DNA of 64,000 nucleotides from Conchocele bisecta (lineage: Eukaryota; Mollusca; Bivalvia; Lucinida; Thyasiridae). Below are positions 10,068-21,306 of this stretch, one piece after another; within the stretch, counting starts at the first letter, position 1, and every line of letters starts with the position of its first letter. The notes beneath the pieces are model-generated. The model was not told the origin of the DNA. It was given only the letters and a program-made list of their open reading frames with translations, and made no database searches. Where the stretch lies: NCBI GenBank assembly GCA_029237695.1, contig CM055280.1, forward strand, positions 36,106,508 through 36,170,507. The letters are read 5' to 3'. Position numbers and translations under genes: made by a program.

Positions 10068-10772
10068 GGTGAAGTTGGTAGAACTCCACTCCTTATTAGA
10101 AGATATATGATAATTATTAAGTATTGGTTTAAAATTATTGAGTCAGAACCCCATAAATATATCAAACATATATATAATATGATGTTAGATGACATACAAA
10201 CGTTTCCGAACAAACCAAATTGGGCATCACTTGTCAAAACAATGCTAGCACGCTATGGCTTTTTTCATGTTTGGCTAAGTCAGGGTGTCGGCAATTTAGA
10301 TGCGTTTTTATCAATGTTCAAGCAAAGATTAACTGACAACTATATACAAGAATGGCAAACACGTCTTAACGAATCTAGTCGTGCATTATTCTATCGCCAG
10401 GTATGCGACTTCAAACTTCAGCATTATTTGAAAGACATCACACTATCAAAATTTCGTAACGCTTTCTCGAGATTAAAAGTATCATCTCACCGCCTAGAGG
10501 TAGAAGCCGGTAGATGGAATAGAACTCCGATAGAAAACAGAAAATGCACATTATGCCATTGCTTAGAAGATGAATATCACTTTATTATAGAATGTAACAT
10601 GTATACAGATATTAGAAAAACATATATAAATACTTATTATTGGAGGAGACCGAACATGATTAAGTTTATAGAACTAATGAAATCAGAAAATTCAAAAACT
10701 GTCAAAAATTTAGGCATGTATTTATATCAGGCGTTCAGTATTAGAAACGAGAATTTATATTTACATAATTGA
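10068..10772 (+). pseudogene. Non-LTR retrotransposon C-terminal fragment with zinc-binding motif
   Basis: An open frame (ATG 10107; coding sense visible from about 10068, YGEVGRTPLLIRRY) gives ~221 residues ending at TGA 10770-10772. The C-terminal third has CTLCHCLEDEYHFIIEC, a C-x2-C-x7-H-x4-C zinc-binding signature of the kind found after the reverse transcriptase of many LINEs, preceded by SSHRLEVEAGRWN. There is no RT or endonuclease upstream, so this is a 5'-truncated copy. A second, more decayed copy lies on the minus strand at 27055-27560 with alignable YGELGRT, KYWLKL and SSHRLEIEYGQWN. I cannot name the clade. The role in a full element would be in ORF2 or RNA/DNA binding during target-primed reverse transcription. 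Confidence 0.7.
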
Positions 10773-11247
10773 GATCATCTTCTCCCAACGCATCTAATGA
10801 TTATACACATACCAAACAGTATAATTTCCCACGATATACGTGAATACTCATTTAACTCGATATGCTTGATATTTTACGTATATACTGATAATAGTGGTCA
10901 AATTATTGTCACACATAGTTATTACATAATTGTGACCATACGCCTGACGTTTTGTATGTGAAAGAAATGAACTTAATTGTTTTGTCTGTGGTATTATGTA
11001 AGATGTAGTTGTGCAGTAAATTCAGCATGATTATAATGCCATTCTGAATCCCCAGCACAATTGTTGCATTCCACCACGGGTAATACACTTAAACGACTTT
11101 CTACTTATATTTACATCAGTCTTGCTGTTGTCTTTGTCACTATGACATGTTTTGATTTATAGCATGCAATTTTTGTATTGCTTCATGTGCCATATGGCTT
11201 AAAGTGTTGTATTTTGAATAAACATCTCCCATTATGTAGACCCACTA
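10773..11247. other. No gene recognised
   Basis: AT-rich DNA after the retrotransposon fragment. Part may be its 3' untranslated region, but no poly(A) tail or flanking duplication was found. Confidence 0.3.
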
Positions 11248-11520
11248 ACTGGTGTTACATGTACACACCGCCGCGGCGACAAATGTTTCACGTACAAATA
11301 GGCTCCGGATTCCTGACGAATTCCTATTCAGCTATTTGCAGAAGAGACTGTATAAACACATTTTCGTCTAGTAACCGGCGCAATAAAATTGCGCCGGTTA
11401 CTCGACGAAAACTGCGTTTATGCGATTGCTCTAAGTAGAACTGAGTGGCGTCGCGTCAGGAAACCGGTGTATTTTTCGGCGTGAAACATTTTACACCAGG
11501 CGCGGAGTGCAGCACCAGTG
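11248..11520. mobile_element. MITE (same family as 8697-8902), copy 2
   Basis: Inverted ends ACTGGTGTTACATG and GCGGAGTGCAGCACCAGT flank a central palindrome, AACCGGCGCAATAAAATTGCGCCGGTT (arms meeting near 11385). Confidence 0.7.
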
Positions 11521-13485
11521 TGGCTACCACCGACATAATTTGTAACTACGTGTAATACCATGTTACAGTTTTAAAGGTGAGCGTTAGCTGTAGTACATGT
11601 TCCACTAACGCGCGTCACTGTTCTACCTTGTATGAGGCAGTGCATTTATACAGTGCAAAACAAAAACAACAAATAGAGTGGATGAATATTTCATTCACAT
11701 ATACAGCCAGAAACACACGTGTAGTTATATTACAGTGCACTGGAGGTTGACTATATATAATCAAAGTACTGAAAGTACTGAACATATGGTACTACAAGAA
11801 TTCCGCCACGGAAGCGGTGTCGCGCCTGAAAATGCCTTGTCGGTACAAAACAATGTAGTAGCAGGATTTTTGTTAAAGTTTCTGCATTACTTTGACATCG
11901 CCATGTTTACTTCTGTTTTGTGAATGAAATAGTTGGCCCCTGATCGAGTATATTAAAACATACAAATGACGTCATTGGGGAAACCGCTGACAAAATGTTC
12001 AATGTATGGAAGCCCAAACTTGTTAGAATTTTGTTTTTGTCGTATTTTCAGTACTTGCATTAATATGGGTATTAATCTACGCTGGATGTGTTATACTGTC
12101 ATTAATTTGTTCCCTGACTGTAATTTATCACTTACTGACTTATTGACCCCCTTCCCTGAACGTAGAATTGACACTCATGTTGGCGTGTATTGGCCACCAT
12201 AGACAAATGTCAATCAGGCCATTCGGGAATGTCACTAAAATCCGCTGTAAATCCATCGATAGAATGAGGATTAACATCAGTTAGACCCACACGTGCGAGT
12301 TGTGTTGCGACACAATTGCGATCATTAAAAAAATCTGGGTCAGTAGCTGTAACCTCTCGACGGAGGTCGCTTCCGGTGGAGAGTATTCGGAGGGGAGTTA
12401 ACTCTGCCGAAAACTATAGCCTGTTACTAAATTTAGCGATGACCGCATGATTTGTGACGCAAATGGGGGCATCACAACTTGAACGCGCAACAAAATAATC
12501 CGATGTATTTGTGTACGTAGAACATCCGTTGTTGATATTGTTCAGTGCAAGTAGTTTATTAATAATATTATTTTCAATTGGCGGTTGCGTATGACAGTTA
12601 AACGTTGATTCTAATGCATCGAAAATAGAAAGCACGCATCTAATTGGTCAATTGAAATCACAGCCTATAAAATATGAAAAATCACAGCATATAAAATCTC
12701 CGTTTTACCAGTCTGTGTTTTACAACTTGACATATTTATGTAACCCTATGCGCTTTTGTAAACAATGGCCAGCGGCGGGGCTTACAATTATTTCCAAATT
12801 AATTTCGGTACATTTTCGGTTATCCATTCTGCCTGCCATATTGACTGACGTGTACAAACCAAAGCGGAAAACAAAATCTAACTACTGACAAACGTGACTT
12901 CAGTGTGGTGGCCCTTCAACAAATTCCCCAAAATATTACCCCACCCGCCCAAAATACAGAGAATTTAATAAAGTGCTCAAATGCAAACACAATATGCCAG
13001 TACCAGCCTATAACTTTACGAATTCCAATGTGCACATACATGACTACCGGTGGTATACATAATAAACTGTTTTGCAGATGGGTAATCACCTGAATTAGGC
13101 GTAAATCCAGGGAAACCCTAGGCCTGTTGACACATGTTGTTGACAATTCCTTTGTAAAAATCACATTAACCCAATGCAGAAATGTTGGCATTTCTTTAAA
13201 TGAATACAAGCAAATAACTTTTGCAACTACACATATAAAAACAATGCAATTGTTAAAATAAATATTACAGTTGAATAAATGTATAGATGTCTTAGAAAAA
13301 GTCCCGTTAATCTCTATTTGAAATGGGAATATTCTTCGGCGGAGCTACATTTCATTAAATTCATTTGGTGTGAGGCGGTTATCTATCGATGACGACAACA
13401 ACCTGCTGACGTAATGAAAAATATCACTGTTCGTGATATGCTACGACCTTGCAGAAAGCGGGGAGCACACTAGGTGCATTAGAAT
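11521..13485. other. No gene recognised
   Basis: Nearly 2 kb of AT-rich DNA with only short chance ORFs of no recognisable composition. No repeat structure is evident apart from a short AATATGAAAAATCACAGC duplication (12661-12690). Confidence 0.3.
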
Positions 13486-13687
13486 GGGGATAACCATGCT
13501 TTGTTTTTCGATTTGGAGCGGTATGTGGGAGGTTTTATGGTCTGTGAATCAGTTTTACGGCGACGCTAACGCGTCGCCGTAAAACTGATTCACAGACCAT
13601 AAAAACGCGTCGCCGTAAAACTGATTCACAGACCATAAAACCTCCCACATACCGCTCCAAATCGAAAAACAAAGCATGGTTATCCCC
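13486..13687. repeat. Near-perfect palindrome with a 36-bp duplication in one arm
   Basis: GGGGATAACCATGCTTTG...GGCGACGC (13486-13569) is mirrored base for base, but the right arm contains ACGCGTCGCCGTAAAACTGA...CCATAAAA twice. The loop is only TAAC. A cruciform-forming foldback element. Confidence 0.85.
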
Positions 13688-13884
13688 TAAGTAACACAAT
13701 GCATTTTGTTGTAATGGTTATTCCAAGATATCACTACGGACTAGCCCATCGAGGGGGGTCTAAGGCGTGGCTAACTGTCCGAGGCGAATCCAATACATAG
13801 GTTACCGTATGTGATAATAGAGAATACTAAATCCAATTGTTCTGTCTGTAACTGAAACTGGCGCAGGGAGTTATATGCATTTAA

Positions 13885-14442
13885 CTACTGCCTGTTCCAC
13901 GTTTTGCTGCCGACGAACTTTTGGCAATTAAACACATTCAATCTTAAAAATATATAAATGTAAATGTTTTTCACCAATAACAAAAACATTTACCCTCCCC
14001 AAACAAATTATTTGAAGAAATTCCATAAAATATTGATTTTATTGCGAAAAACGATTTTCCTATGGGAATTTAACATTACAATGTACAGATTATTTTTAAT
14101 ATTTTTTTATTTGTGGACCGATTTTCAAATTCTAACTTTTGCTTTCTTTTGTACATCATTTCCAAGCCATCTAGTCAGGTTTCGGAGTCAATTTCCAAAC
14201 TTTTTCGCTTTTTGACTCCTACCCCACTGCTTCCACCTCTTTTTCCCCATGTTAAATTCACATAAGAAAATCGTTTTGTTCGCGATAAAATAAATATTTG
14301 ATGGAATTTCATCAAACCAAAACATCGGGGGAGGGTGACTTTTTGTTTTTATTAAAAAATACTTACATTTAAATATTTTGTTAGATTTAATGTGTTTAAT
14401 AGCCAAAAGTTCGTCGGCAGAAAAACGTGGAACAGACAGTAG
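13885..14442. mobile_element. MITE F-related element, diverged copy
   Basis: Ends CTACTGCCTGTTCCACG and CGTGGAACAGACAGTAG are inverted. The interior shares TTTCGGAGTCAATTTCC and ATTTTATTGCGAAAA with family F but has a different subterminal region (CCGACGAACTTTTGGC). Confidence 0.65.
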
Positions 14443-14477
14443 AAAATGTGTTCACATACCGCTTTGATAGTAAACAA

Positions 14478-15120
14478 GGCAAACTTCTAAGTCGAAAAGG
14501 GGAAGATAAGGCATGACTCAGGGTCTAATCAAAAATCGAAATAAACTTTGTGCATCTACTCATCATAAGGAAGCTACATACCAAGTTTCATGCCTGTAGC
14601 TATGCCGGTTAAACGTTTTACGAGTTACAAGGAAAACTTGCCAAATTCTAAGTTGAAAGGGAGGTGGGGGGGGGGGATAATCCATAACCCGGAGGTCGGA
14701 TAAAAAAATCGAAATAAACTTTGCGCATTACGGTTTAAACGTTTTACGAGTTACAAGGCAACATTGTCAAATTATAAGTTTAAAAGGAGGAGATAATCCA
14801 TTACCTGGGGGTCAAATAAAATAATCAAAATAAACATTGCGCATCTAATCATCATGAAGAAGATACATACCAAGTTTCAGGTATGTAGCTAGTACTGTTT
14901 ACAAGTTTTACGAGCTTCAAGGCAAACTTGAGAAATTCTAAGTCGAAAGGGGGAGATAATCCATGACCCGGGAGTCAAATAAAAAATCAAAATAAAATTT
15001 GCGCATCTACTCATCATAAGGAAGCTACACACCAAGTTTCAGATATGTAGCTAGTACGGTTTAAAGGGCTTACAAGTTACAAGGACGGACGGAATGACGG
15101 ACGGGACGTACGGACGAACA
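14478..15120. repeat. ~150-bp imperfect tandem repeat, four units, ending in ACGG-rich tail
   Basis: Units contain AATTCTAAGTCGAAAGGG, GATAATCCATGACC, AATCGAAATAAACTTTG and TCATCATAAGGAAGCTACA at about 14478, 14632, 14758 and 14921. The array ends in GGACGGACGGAATGACGGAC (15083 on). Confidence 0.7.
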
Positions 15121-15780
15121 AGGGTAACACTAAATGCCAGCTCCACTATCGTGGCCTCGGAATTTCTACTGTTTCCGAGACAAGCCCAATAAACAGACAC
15201 TAGTAGGCTCGTATTCTATTTTAATATCAGGTAATGTGTTATGCTAGCTGATGACACCGACGTCGTTCGGTAACGTCATGTGATGCCGTTCGACCAATCA
15301 AGCGTCAGTTTTCCATTCGTTGAAACCCAGATATTCATACCAGGGCAATGCCTGATACGACATTGTTATCACTTAGTACGTATTCGGCCAATACAACACG
15401 AGTTACCTGATAAATATAGGCATCTGTTTATGTGGGACATGCACTATTGACTGCTATAGACACGATGCACTTCTAGAAATATGACAGTTGTATGGATCTT
15501 CCACTGTACTCACTAGTTATAGCAGACGTTAAACTTTGCCTTGCAACCGTTTCGCAGCACAATGATGGTTCCCAGTCCAATGTAAGTGGTGCCACGCTTG
15601 CATACGCCATTCGACCTTTCATTGGCAACCCAGACGGCTAAAACTCTATTTTGCGCTTGCTTCACTTCGCAAACCGTTAGCGCCATTTCCATTTTATCCT
15701 TGCACGTTACTTGCGTGAACAGGGGACAAGTAGCTGAAATAATTGACGTACGCCATCTGTTATTTCTCTGCCCGTACAGT
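15121..15780. other. No gene recognised
   Basis: No coding or repeat feature could be supported here. Confidence 0.3.
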
Positions 15781-15787
15781 GGCGTAG

Positions 15788-15830
15788 GGGGGGGGGGGGG
15801 GGGGTGGGGGGGGGGGGGGAGGGGTGTGAA
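15788..15830. repeat. Long G-tract (broken by T and A)
   Basis: Runs of 18 and 13 or so G separated by single bases follow GTGGCGTAG. Possible G-quadruplex former. It resembles the G-tract in the 8.3-kb element. Confidence 0.8.
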
Positions 15831-16503
15831 TCCCCTAAAATTTGTTTCAGGCGTCTAATTATACTTTATGAGAGAAATAAATAGCTAAACAGAAGGTAGA
15901 AACCAATATTTCTAATTATAGAAATTAATTATAGAATAATTATAAGAAACCCTGTTCAAACTCAACAATTCGCACACTCTCGAATAGATCCCGACTACGC
16001 CACTGCAGTAGCCAGGTTCTTGCCGAGTGGGGTTGGTGCAAATTAGGATCGAGTTTGGAGTGCGGGAAAATCATCCCCCACACCCATACATATTTATTCA
16101 GTCTGTATTCAGTCAGTTCCGTCTATAGTGATTTTAAAGGTATACCTTTCATATATATTGTAATTATTTCCCACAGGAAGTAAAACATTCTTTTGTAAAG
16201 GGTGTATTCAATACCACCCCACTCACTCCCCTCTGGATGCGCCACTGCCTGTCAACATATTTCCAGTTACACTGGACACACTGGGTATCCGGATTAGTGG
16301 TTCCATGGTTACGCTGGTGGCGTAAGTAACAAGGTTTCTCAAAGAGCCGGGCCCAAGGTAAATAATCCACTTCCGTTTGTTGAAAAAATGGGCGAATGAT
16401 CTACCTTATAGATAATTAATATCGGAGTAAAATTGGATATGCTTCAGAAAAGGGTTTTATCGTTCATACCACGAAGTGCATGTGGTTATTTCCTGTAACT
16501 TAC

Positions 16504-16686
16504 CCCGCCCTTTATCAACTTCACACCCTGTCTGCACATCGATGACGCTCCCCGCACAATCTGCCCCGTCATATGCAGGTCTGGGATTGTTACATTCGCG
16601 GCTCCTGTTTCGCGATGTGGTTGTTGCGTGACAGACAGGCGGTGTACAGAGACCAAACGTCGACCAAGACGACCAACCACCATCCC
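16504..16686 (-). CDS. TSP1-domain exon 5 (last visible) of an extracellular protein gene
   Basis: Minus-strand exon of 183 nt (61 codons) starting after TTTTCGTTCTGCCAG and ending before GTAAGT (16498-16503). Both junctions are phase 1. The translation shows the TSP1 core: GGWSSWSTFGLC, SRNRSREC and NNPRPAYDGADC. Unlike the other four exons it has two Cys close together (CTPPVC), a longer C-D insertion, and no final PC motif (it ends TGCEVDKGR). This is the variant form often found next to a membrane-proximal region. Family knowledge: TSP1 domains fold as three strands around stacked Trp/Arg and bind glycosaminoglycans or receptors outside the cell. In transcript order it follows the exon at 21307-21477. 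Confidence 0.8.
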
Positions 16687-16721
16687 CTGGCAGAACGAAA
16701 ATTGAATAGAGAATAGAACCT

Positions 16722-16970
16722 GTAGCCTATTTCACCAAATTGAAAAGTATACTTATCTTGCTAAGTACACTTTGAGGGAGAAATTTTCAATTTAAGGATA
16801 CATCTATTAACTTTTATTATACTGACTTTTGTTTGTCTGTGATAATGTAATAATTTCAGTATAATAATTCAGCATAGTTTTAATCATCAACTATATGCAG
16901 TCGTTAGTTCTATATGAAATAATACATTTCGGGAAATATAAATGATTACTCTCTCAACGTATATTTAGCT
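16722..16970. mobile_element. MITE G copy 1, left part (split by MITE F)
   Basis: GTAGCCTATTTCACCAAATT...AAAGTATAC matches the left end of the full copy at 25983-26286 and continues to 16970, where MITE F starts. The missing right end is found at 17541-17578. Confidence 0.7.
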
Positions 16971-17540
16971 ACTGTCTGTTTCACAAAATCTACCCAAATT
17001 TTACGGCTATATAAACAATGCAAAAACATGATTGTTTTCGATAATATTATATTAAAGCAAAATTTAAGAATGAGCCTTCTTTTTATTTCGTGAAATTTTG
17101 TCAAATATTGATTTTATTACAAAAAACTGATTTGTCTATGGGAATTTAACATGGGGGAAAAAGAGGTGGAGGAGCTGTGGGAGGAGTCAGAAAACGAAAA
17201 TAATTGGAAATTGACTCCGAAACCTGGAAAGATAACTTGGAAATGATCTAACTAAGAAAACAAAAGTTAAAATTTGAAAATCGGTCCAGTATTTATGAAA
17301 CTCTAAAAATGTCCTCATGTTAAATCCCCATAGACATATTCACTCTGTGAAGATGTCTATGGGGATTTAAAGTGGGAAAAAAAAATTTCGCAATAAAATC
17401 AATATTTGACCAAATTTCACGAAATAAAAAGAAGGCTTATTCTTAAATTTTCTTTTAATTTAATATTATCCAAAAAAAATATTGTTTTTTAATTGTTTAT
17501 ATATCCGTAAAATTTGGGCAACTTTCATGAAACAGCCAGT
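16971..17540. mobile_element. MITE F, full-length copy (570 bp) inserted in MITE G
   Basis: The termini ACTGTCTGTTTCAC and GAAACAGCCAGT are inverted, with ~35-bp matching ends (CCCAAATTTTAC). The interior is largely palindromic (TTTTATTTCGTGAAATT mirrored near 17410). Other copies lie at 30390-30645, 38028-38576 and in diverged form at 9175-10036 and 13885-14442. Confidence 0.8.
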
Positions 17541-17578
17541 TGATAAGTATGCTGAACAATTTTAGTGAAATCGGCTAC
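17541..17578. mobile_element. MITE G copy 1, right end
   Basis: AGTATGCTGAACAATTTTAG followed by TGAAATCGGCTAC is the inverted terminus of MITE G, displaced 570 bp by MITE F. Confidence 0.65.
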
Positions 17579-17602
17579 AGGGCTCGCAATTATACATACA
17601 AT

Positions 17603-17812
17603 GTAACTGTAGAAACTGTAAAACTCTGGCTTATGGGATGTATGACCAGTGCAGCTCCTGATCAAATATCGCACTCCGGTAGCATGGTAACGATAAATTC
17701 TGCTTGTTAGAAGCATGACGGGTACCGGTGTTTCAATGATGGAATGGCGGACAGTGCAGAACCTAATCCGACTATGCGGATGCATATAATGATCCATTTT
17801 TCCAGTCACATC
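17603..17812. mobile_element. MITE H copy 2
   Basis: Shares with 51036-51235 the order CTCCTGA, CGCAC..C, TAGC.TGGTAA, GCTTGTTAGAAG, GTGTTTCA.GA.GGAAT and a right end CCATTT.TCCAGTCAC. Confidence 0.65.
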
Positions 17813-17943
17813 CACACATATGTGTCGAAATCTTCATAAAAGTTGTTCGAGCGAGGTTGAACTGTGCTCAGTCTCGATCAATCAAACTGCATGGTTTCGA
17901 AAACACGACCATAAAGTGATACAAGCATATGGTATCCAATAGT

Positions 17944-18250
17944 CAGAGCTCCAGATAAGGTGCGTATTGGCGTATTTTACGCAATTATCTTAGCAGAATA
18001 CGCATTGATTATCAAAAGTGGGAGTACAAAATACTCACAGCAATGTGAAAATACCCATTGATTTTCACATTGAGTAGTGAAAATACTGCAATAAAGTTGA
18101 AATTTACTTAGTTGAGCTGCAAAAAGCAAACAATGTTCCCTATTTAATAAGGAATACAATCAATAATATATTTGTGAATGTAAAATGCGCATTGAATTTT
18201 AAATCTGGGGGTATAATACTCTTTCGACACAAACTTGATCTGGAGCTCTG
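17944..18250. mobile_element. MITE I (CAGAGCTCCAGAT family), copy 1
   Basis: The inverted ends CAGAGCTCCAGATAAG and GATCTGGAGCTCTG, AATAGT on both sides (17938-17943, 18251-18256), and 307 bp of AT-rich interior indicate a DNA-transposon derivative. The CAGRGCTC-like termini recall hAT elements, but the visible direct repeat is 6 bp, not 8. Copy 2 is at 47389-47678, and a fragment lies at 19918-20010. Confidence 0.75.
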
Positions 18251-18650
18251 AATAGTTGTACATATAATTCTATTACAGCTACATACCCAGTAATGGGGTT
18301 TGGGGTGAGTTTACTTATGGTGGGGCGATAATACCACAATGTTTATATGTTATCTCCCTTGAGACAGCATAATTATTATGTCACGAACATTTCTATGGGG
18401 GCAGCCATATTGTCGTGCTACGCCTAAATGGCGAGTACGACCAAGAAAATAGTGCCCTGTGCCCACTTATCCTATGGCGCTTTAGTATGTTTTGCTTTGT
18501 ATCTAAAATTCAACATATACAATTCTCTATAGTTTTGTGCTCAGTTTATAAATTAAATTCTGGAAGATACTAATCAAGACATTTCGTGCGTATGAATAAA
18601 GCAGCTATTATCTTTAGGTCTCACGGGATAGTACGGAGCTAGAAGTAAAA

Positions 18651-18916
18651 TGGGACGGACGGACGGGCGGACGGACGGACGGACGGACGGACGCACGGAC
18701 GGACGTTCTTACATTAGGGTACTTATGTGGCTTATCACATGTTAAATATTAGCCACATAAAAAGATTTTTAGCCACATAAAACGATTTTTTAGGTGGCTA
18801 ATTGTAACCAACCCTATCCTTTAACAAGTCCATAACCCTGTGGGGCTAGCCACATAAGTACCCTAATGTGTGCCCGGACGGACGGACGGACGACGGACGG
18901 ACACGGACACGGACGG
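18651..18916. repeat. (ACGG)n microsatellite interrupted by an insertion
   Basis: ACGG/GGAC repeats occupy 18651-18704 and resume at 18873-18916 after the 159-bp element at 18711-18869. Confidence 0.85.
18711..18869. mobile_element. 159-bp MITE with perfect 22-bp inverted ends
   Basis: ACATTAGGGTACTTATGTGG... at 18711-18732 is exactly mirrored at 18848-18869. The interior repeats AGCCACATAAAA twice. It sits inside the ACGG microsatellite. Confidence 0.85.
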
Positions 18917-19126
18917 ACAAGTTTATAACGCGGGTTACCATTACGGTTAGCTCACGGTCCTATATGTATAATGATGATACAGTGGAACTCCTCTAAACCG
19001 GACATAGAAAAAGGTGAGTGGTGCTTAATTTTGATGGGTTACATTGCCATTTATCTCTGATGATACTGTATGTTCGTGATCACAAAGCACCGACGCGTGT
19101 CTTGGAGTAGTCATATGCCTGTTATA

Positions 19127-19195
19127 CAGTGGTACCTCTCTAAACCGGACACCCTGGTGACCTCACAGGGTGTCCGGTTTAGAGAGGTTCCACTG
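19127..19195. mobile_element. 69-bp palindromic MITE, pogo/Tigger-like ends, TA flanks
   Basis: CAGTGGTACCTCTCTAAACC is mirrored by GGTTTAGAGAGGTTCCACTG around a 12-bp centre, with TA directly on both sides. Family knowledge: pogo/Tigger elements have CAGTNGAACCTC-like ends and TA target duplication. A solo end of the same type lies at 18980-19003. Confidence 0.75.
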
Positions 19196-19487
19196 TACTT
19201 ACATTCATTCGATAGTTTACAAGCTCAGCTTGGGCTACTTTATTTACCGAAATGTCGCAAATTAATATAGCAGTCATTTGTATTTAATTGTCATGGGAGA
19301 CTAGTTGAATGGTTCTCCCAGTCAAACGTCACCACCGTCAGATTACGAACAATCGAGCGTCATATTGTGGTCGTGTTCAACTTAGCAGACCGCAGTGTAA
19401 TACGTATACGAGTCATGCGCAGACGAGATAGACTGGTGTCAGCTGCGAAAGTGAAATGGGTTAGACAATACGAAATGGTGCGAAGTA

Positions 19488-20432
19488 GTCTGGGGGCGTT
19501 ATGAGGTCACAGACCTAGTTTGCTTGCAAATCGTGATCTATTTCTACCCAGTTTCACTTGAGGAACATTTTGGGGTGCTGTTAACACCAGTTTTCAGTAT
19601 ATTTGTAGCATTTAAAAGAAAATACTGAACCTATTGGTCATGTGATGTAAACAGAGTTTCCGTGGCCAAATAATGTAAACAATATTGGGGGATATGACGA
19701 GGTTGGATTTTTCTTTCTTATGAGTAAGTGAACCTATTGTTTTATTCATGCAGAACCAGTACAGACTCTGACTGCAGGTCATGTATAAGTAGGCCCCACT
19801 GTATCCATACGAATAGTGAAAGTATGAGAGACTGGCCTTATTGGATGGCATTCGGTTAAATTATATAGTACAACTATTCGGTGTGGTCTAACCAATAGAC
19901 ATGCATAGTAACACCAATTATACTCCCACTTTTGAAAATCAATGCCTATTCAGCTAAAATAATTGCGTGCATACTAAATGGTGCAAAAACGCCAAGGAGA
20001 TATGCAAAAGCAGTCCGGCATACAAATAGTCCGGGTGGTTTGAGGTCACAGACACAGTTTGCTTGATCCATTACTGCCCAAATCAACTCGGGAAACATGT
20101 TGGGGAGGATGGGAGGGGGGAGGGGGGGGGGGTGTTTAACTCAAGTAGGTTTTAAAATTTAAAAAAAAATAACCTTTTGGTCACGTGATGTAAACACATT
20201 TGCAGTTGCCAAATAATGTAAACAATTTTCGGGACCATGACATTGTTGAATTGTCTTTCTTATGAGTAAGTGAACATAATATTATTCATGCAGCCACAGA
20301 CAGTGGAGACAGGCTAAATGTAGAATTAGGTCCCAAAGCATCCATGATAACAGTGAAAGTAGGAGAGACTGGCCTTATTGGACGGGATTCGGTTAAATTG
20401 TATACTGAACATATTTGGTGTATTCTAACCTT
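19488..20432. repeat. Direct duplication of a ~400-bp segment (period ~540)
   Basis: 19488-19893 and 20025-20432 share GAGGTCACAGAC.TAGTTTGC, GTGATGTAAACA, CCAAATAATGTAAACAAT, TCTTATGAGTAAGTGAAC, GAGAGACTGGCCTTATTGGA and ATTCGGTTAAAT in order. A MITE I fragment and a G-rich tract lie between or within the copies. Confidence 0.75.
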
Positions 20433-20491
20433 GATCTCTGATAGTTGTTGAGATACTCACCTGGGTATGGGGACACGAACTACTCCTCAGT

Positions 20492-20714
20492 GGGCGTTTC
20501 ACTAAACTTCCTACGACTAAAATGTTCGTAGTGTGTAAATTTAACGTTAACAATATGTTCTTGTAAACAATTATTGGATTTACATTTATTGAGCATAGAC
20601 TGCATATGCAGCCTATGCTCAATAAATGTAAATCCATCAATTGAAATTTCCAGATGATCCTAAATGTGCAGGTACGAACAATTTAGTCGTACGAAGTTTA
20701 GTGAAACGGGCCCC
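20492..20714. mobile_element. MITE E copy 2
   Basis: Ends GCGTTTCACTAAACTTCC and GTTTAGTGAAACGGGCCCC are inverted. The centre is a palindrome (TTATTGAGCATAGACTGCAT and mirror). Confidence 0.8.
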
Positions 20715-21046
20715 TGATTCCATAGCGTGGCATCTCCAAATGTTTCTGGTGAATCATGGCGCCCCGCCAAAAAAACTGCATGGCGCCCGTGTCCTTCTAA
20801 GAGAGGCTTAGCAAAACACTATACTTTTGTACCTTCGTACATCTGCGTAATTTCGTGATACATGTATACGTTTGTTATACATAATTTTCAATATTTTCCG
20901 TAAATAACGTCAGCAGTTGACTCTGAAATCTTTGTCAACTTTTTACTTTATTTATGAAAAATATTGTAAATTTGTAAACGTATTTCATGAAATTAGGCAG
21001 ATGTCGAAGGTACAAAATCACATGGCGTGTCTGGTATTACGTGCCA

Positions 21047-21289
21047 GGGGCCCGTTTCACTAAACTTCTTACGACTAAAATGTTCGTAAGCGCAAATTTA
21101 GAATCGTCTACAAATTTCAATTGATGGATTTACATTTATTGAGCATAGGCTGCAAATGTAGCCTATGCTCAATAAATGTAAATCCAACAATTATTAACAA
21201 GAAAACATTGTTAATGTGAAATTTACAGACTATCATAATTTTGCACTTAAGAACATTTTAGTCGTGCGAAGTTTAGTGAAACGGCCCCC
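21047..21289. mobile_element. MITE E copy 3, abutting a TSP1 exon donor
   Basis: Ends GGGGCCCGTTTCACTAAACT and AGTTTAGTGAAACGGCCCCC are inverted, with the central palindrome near 21130-21185. Its right end lies 11 bp from the 5' splice site of the exon at 21307-21477. Confidence 0.85.
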
Positions 21290-21306
21290 AGATTAGCGAA
21301 ACTTAC

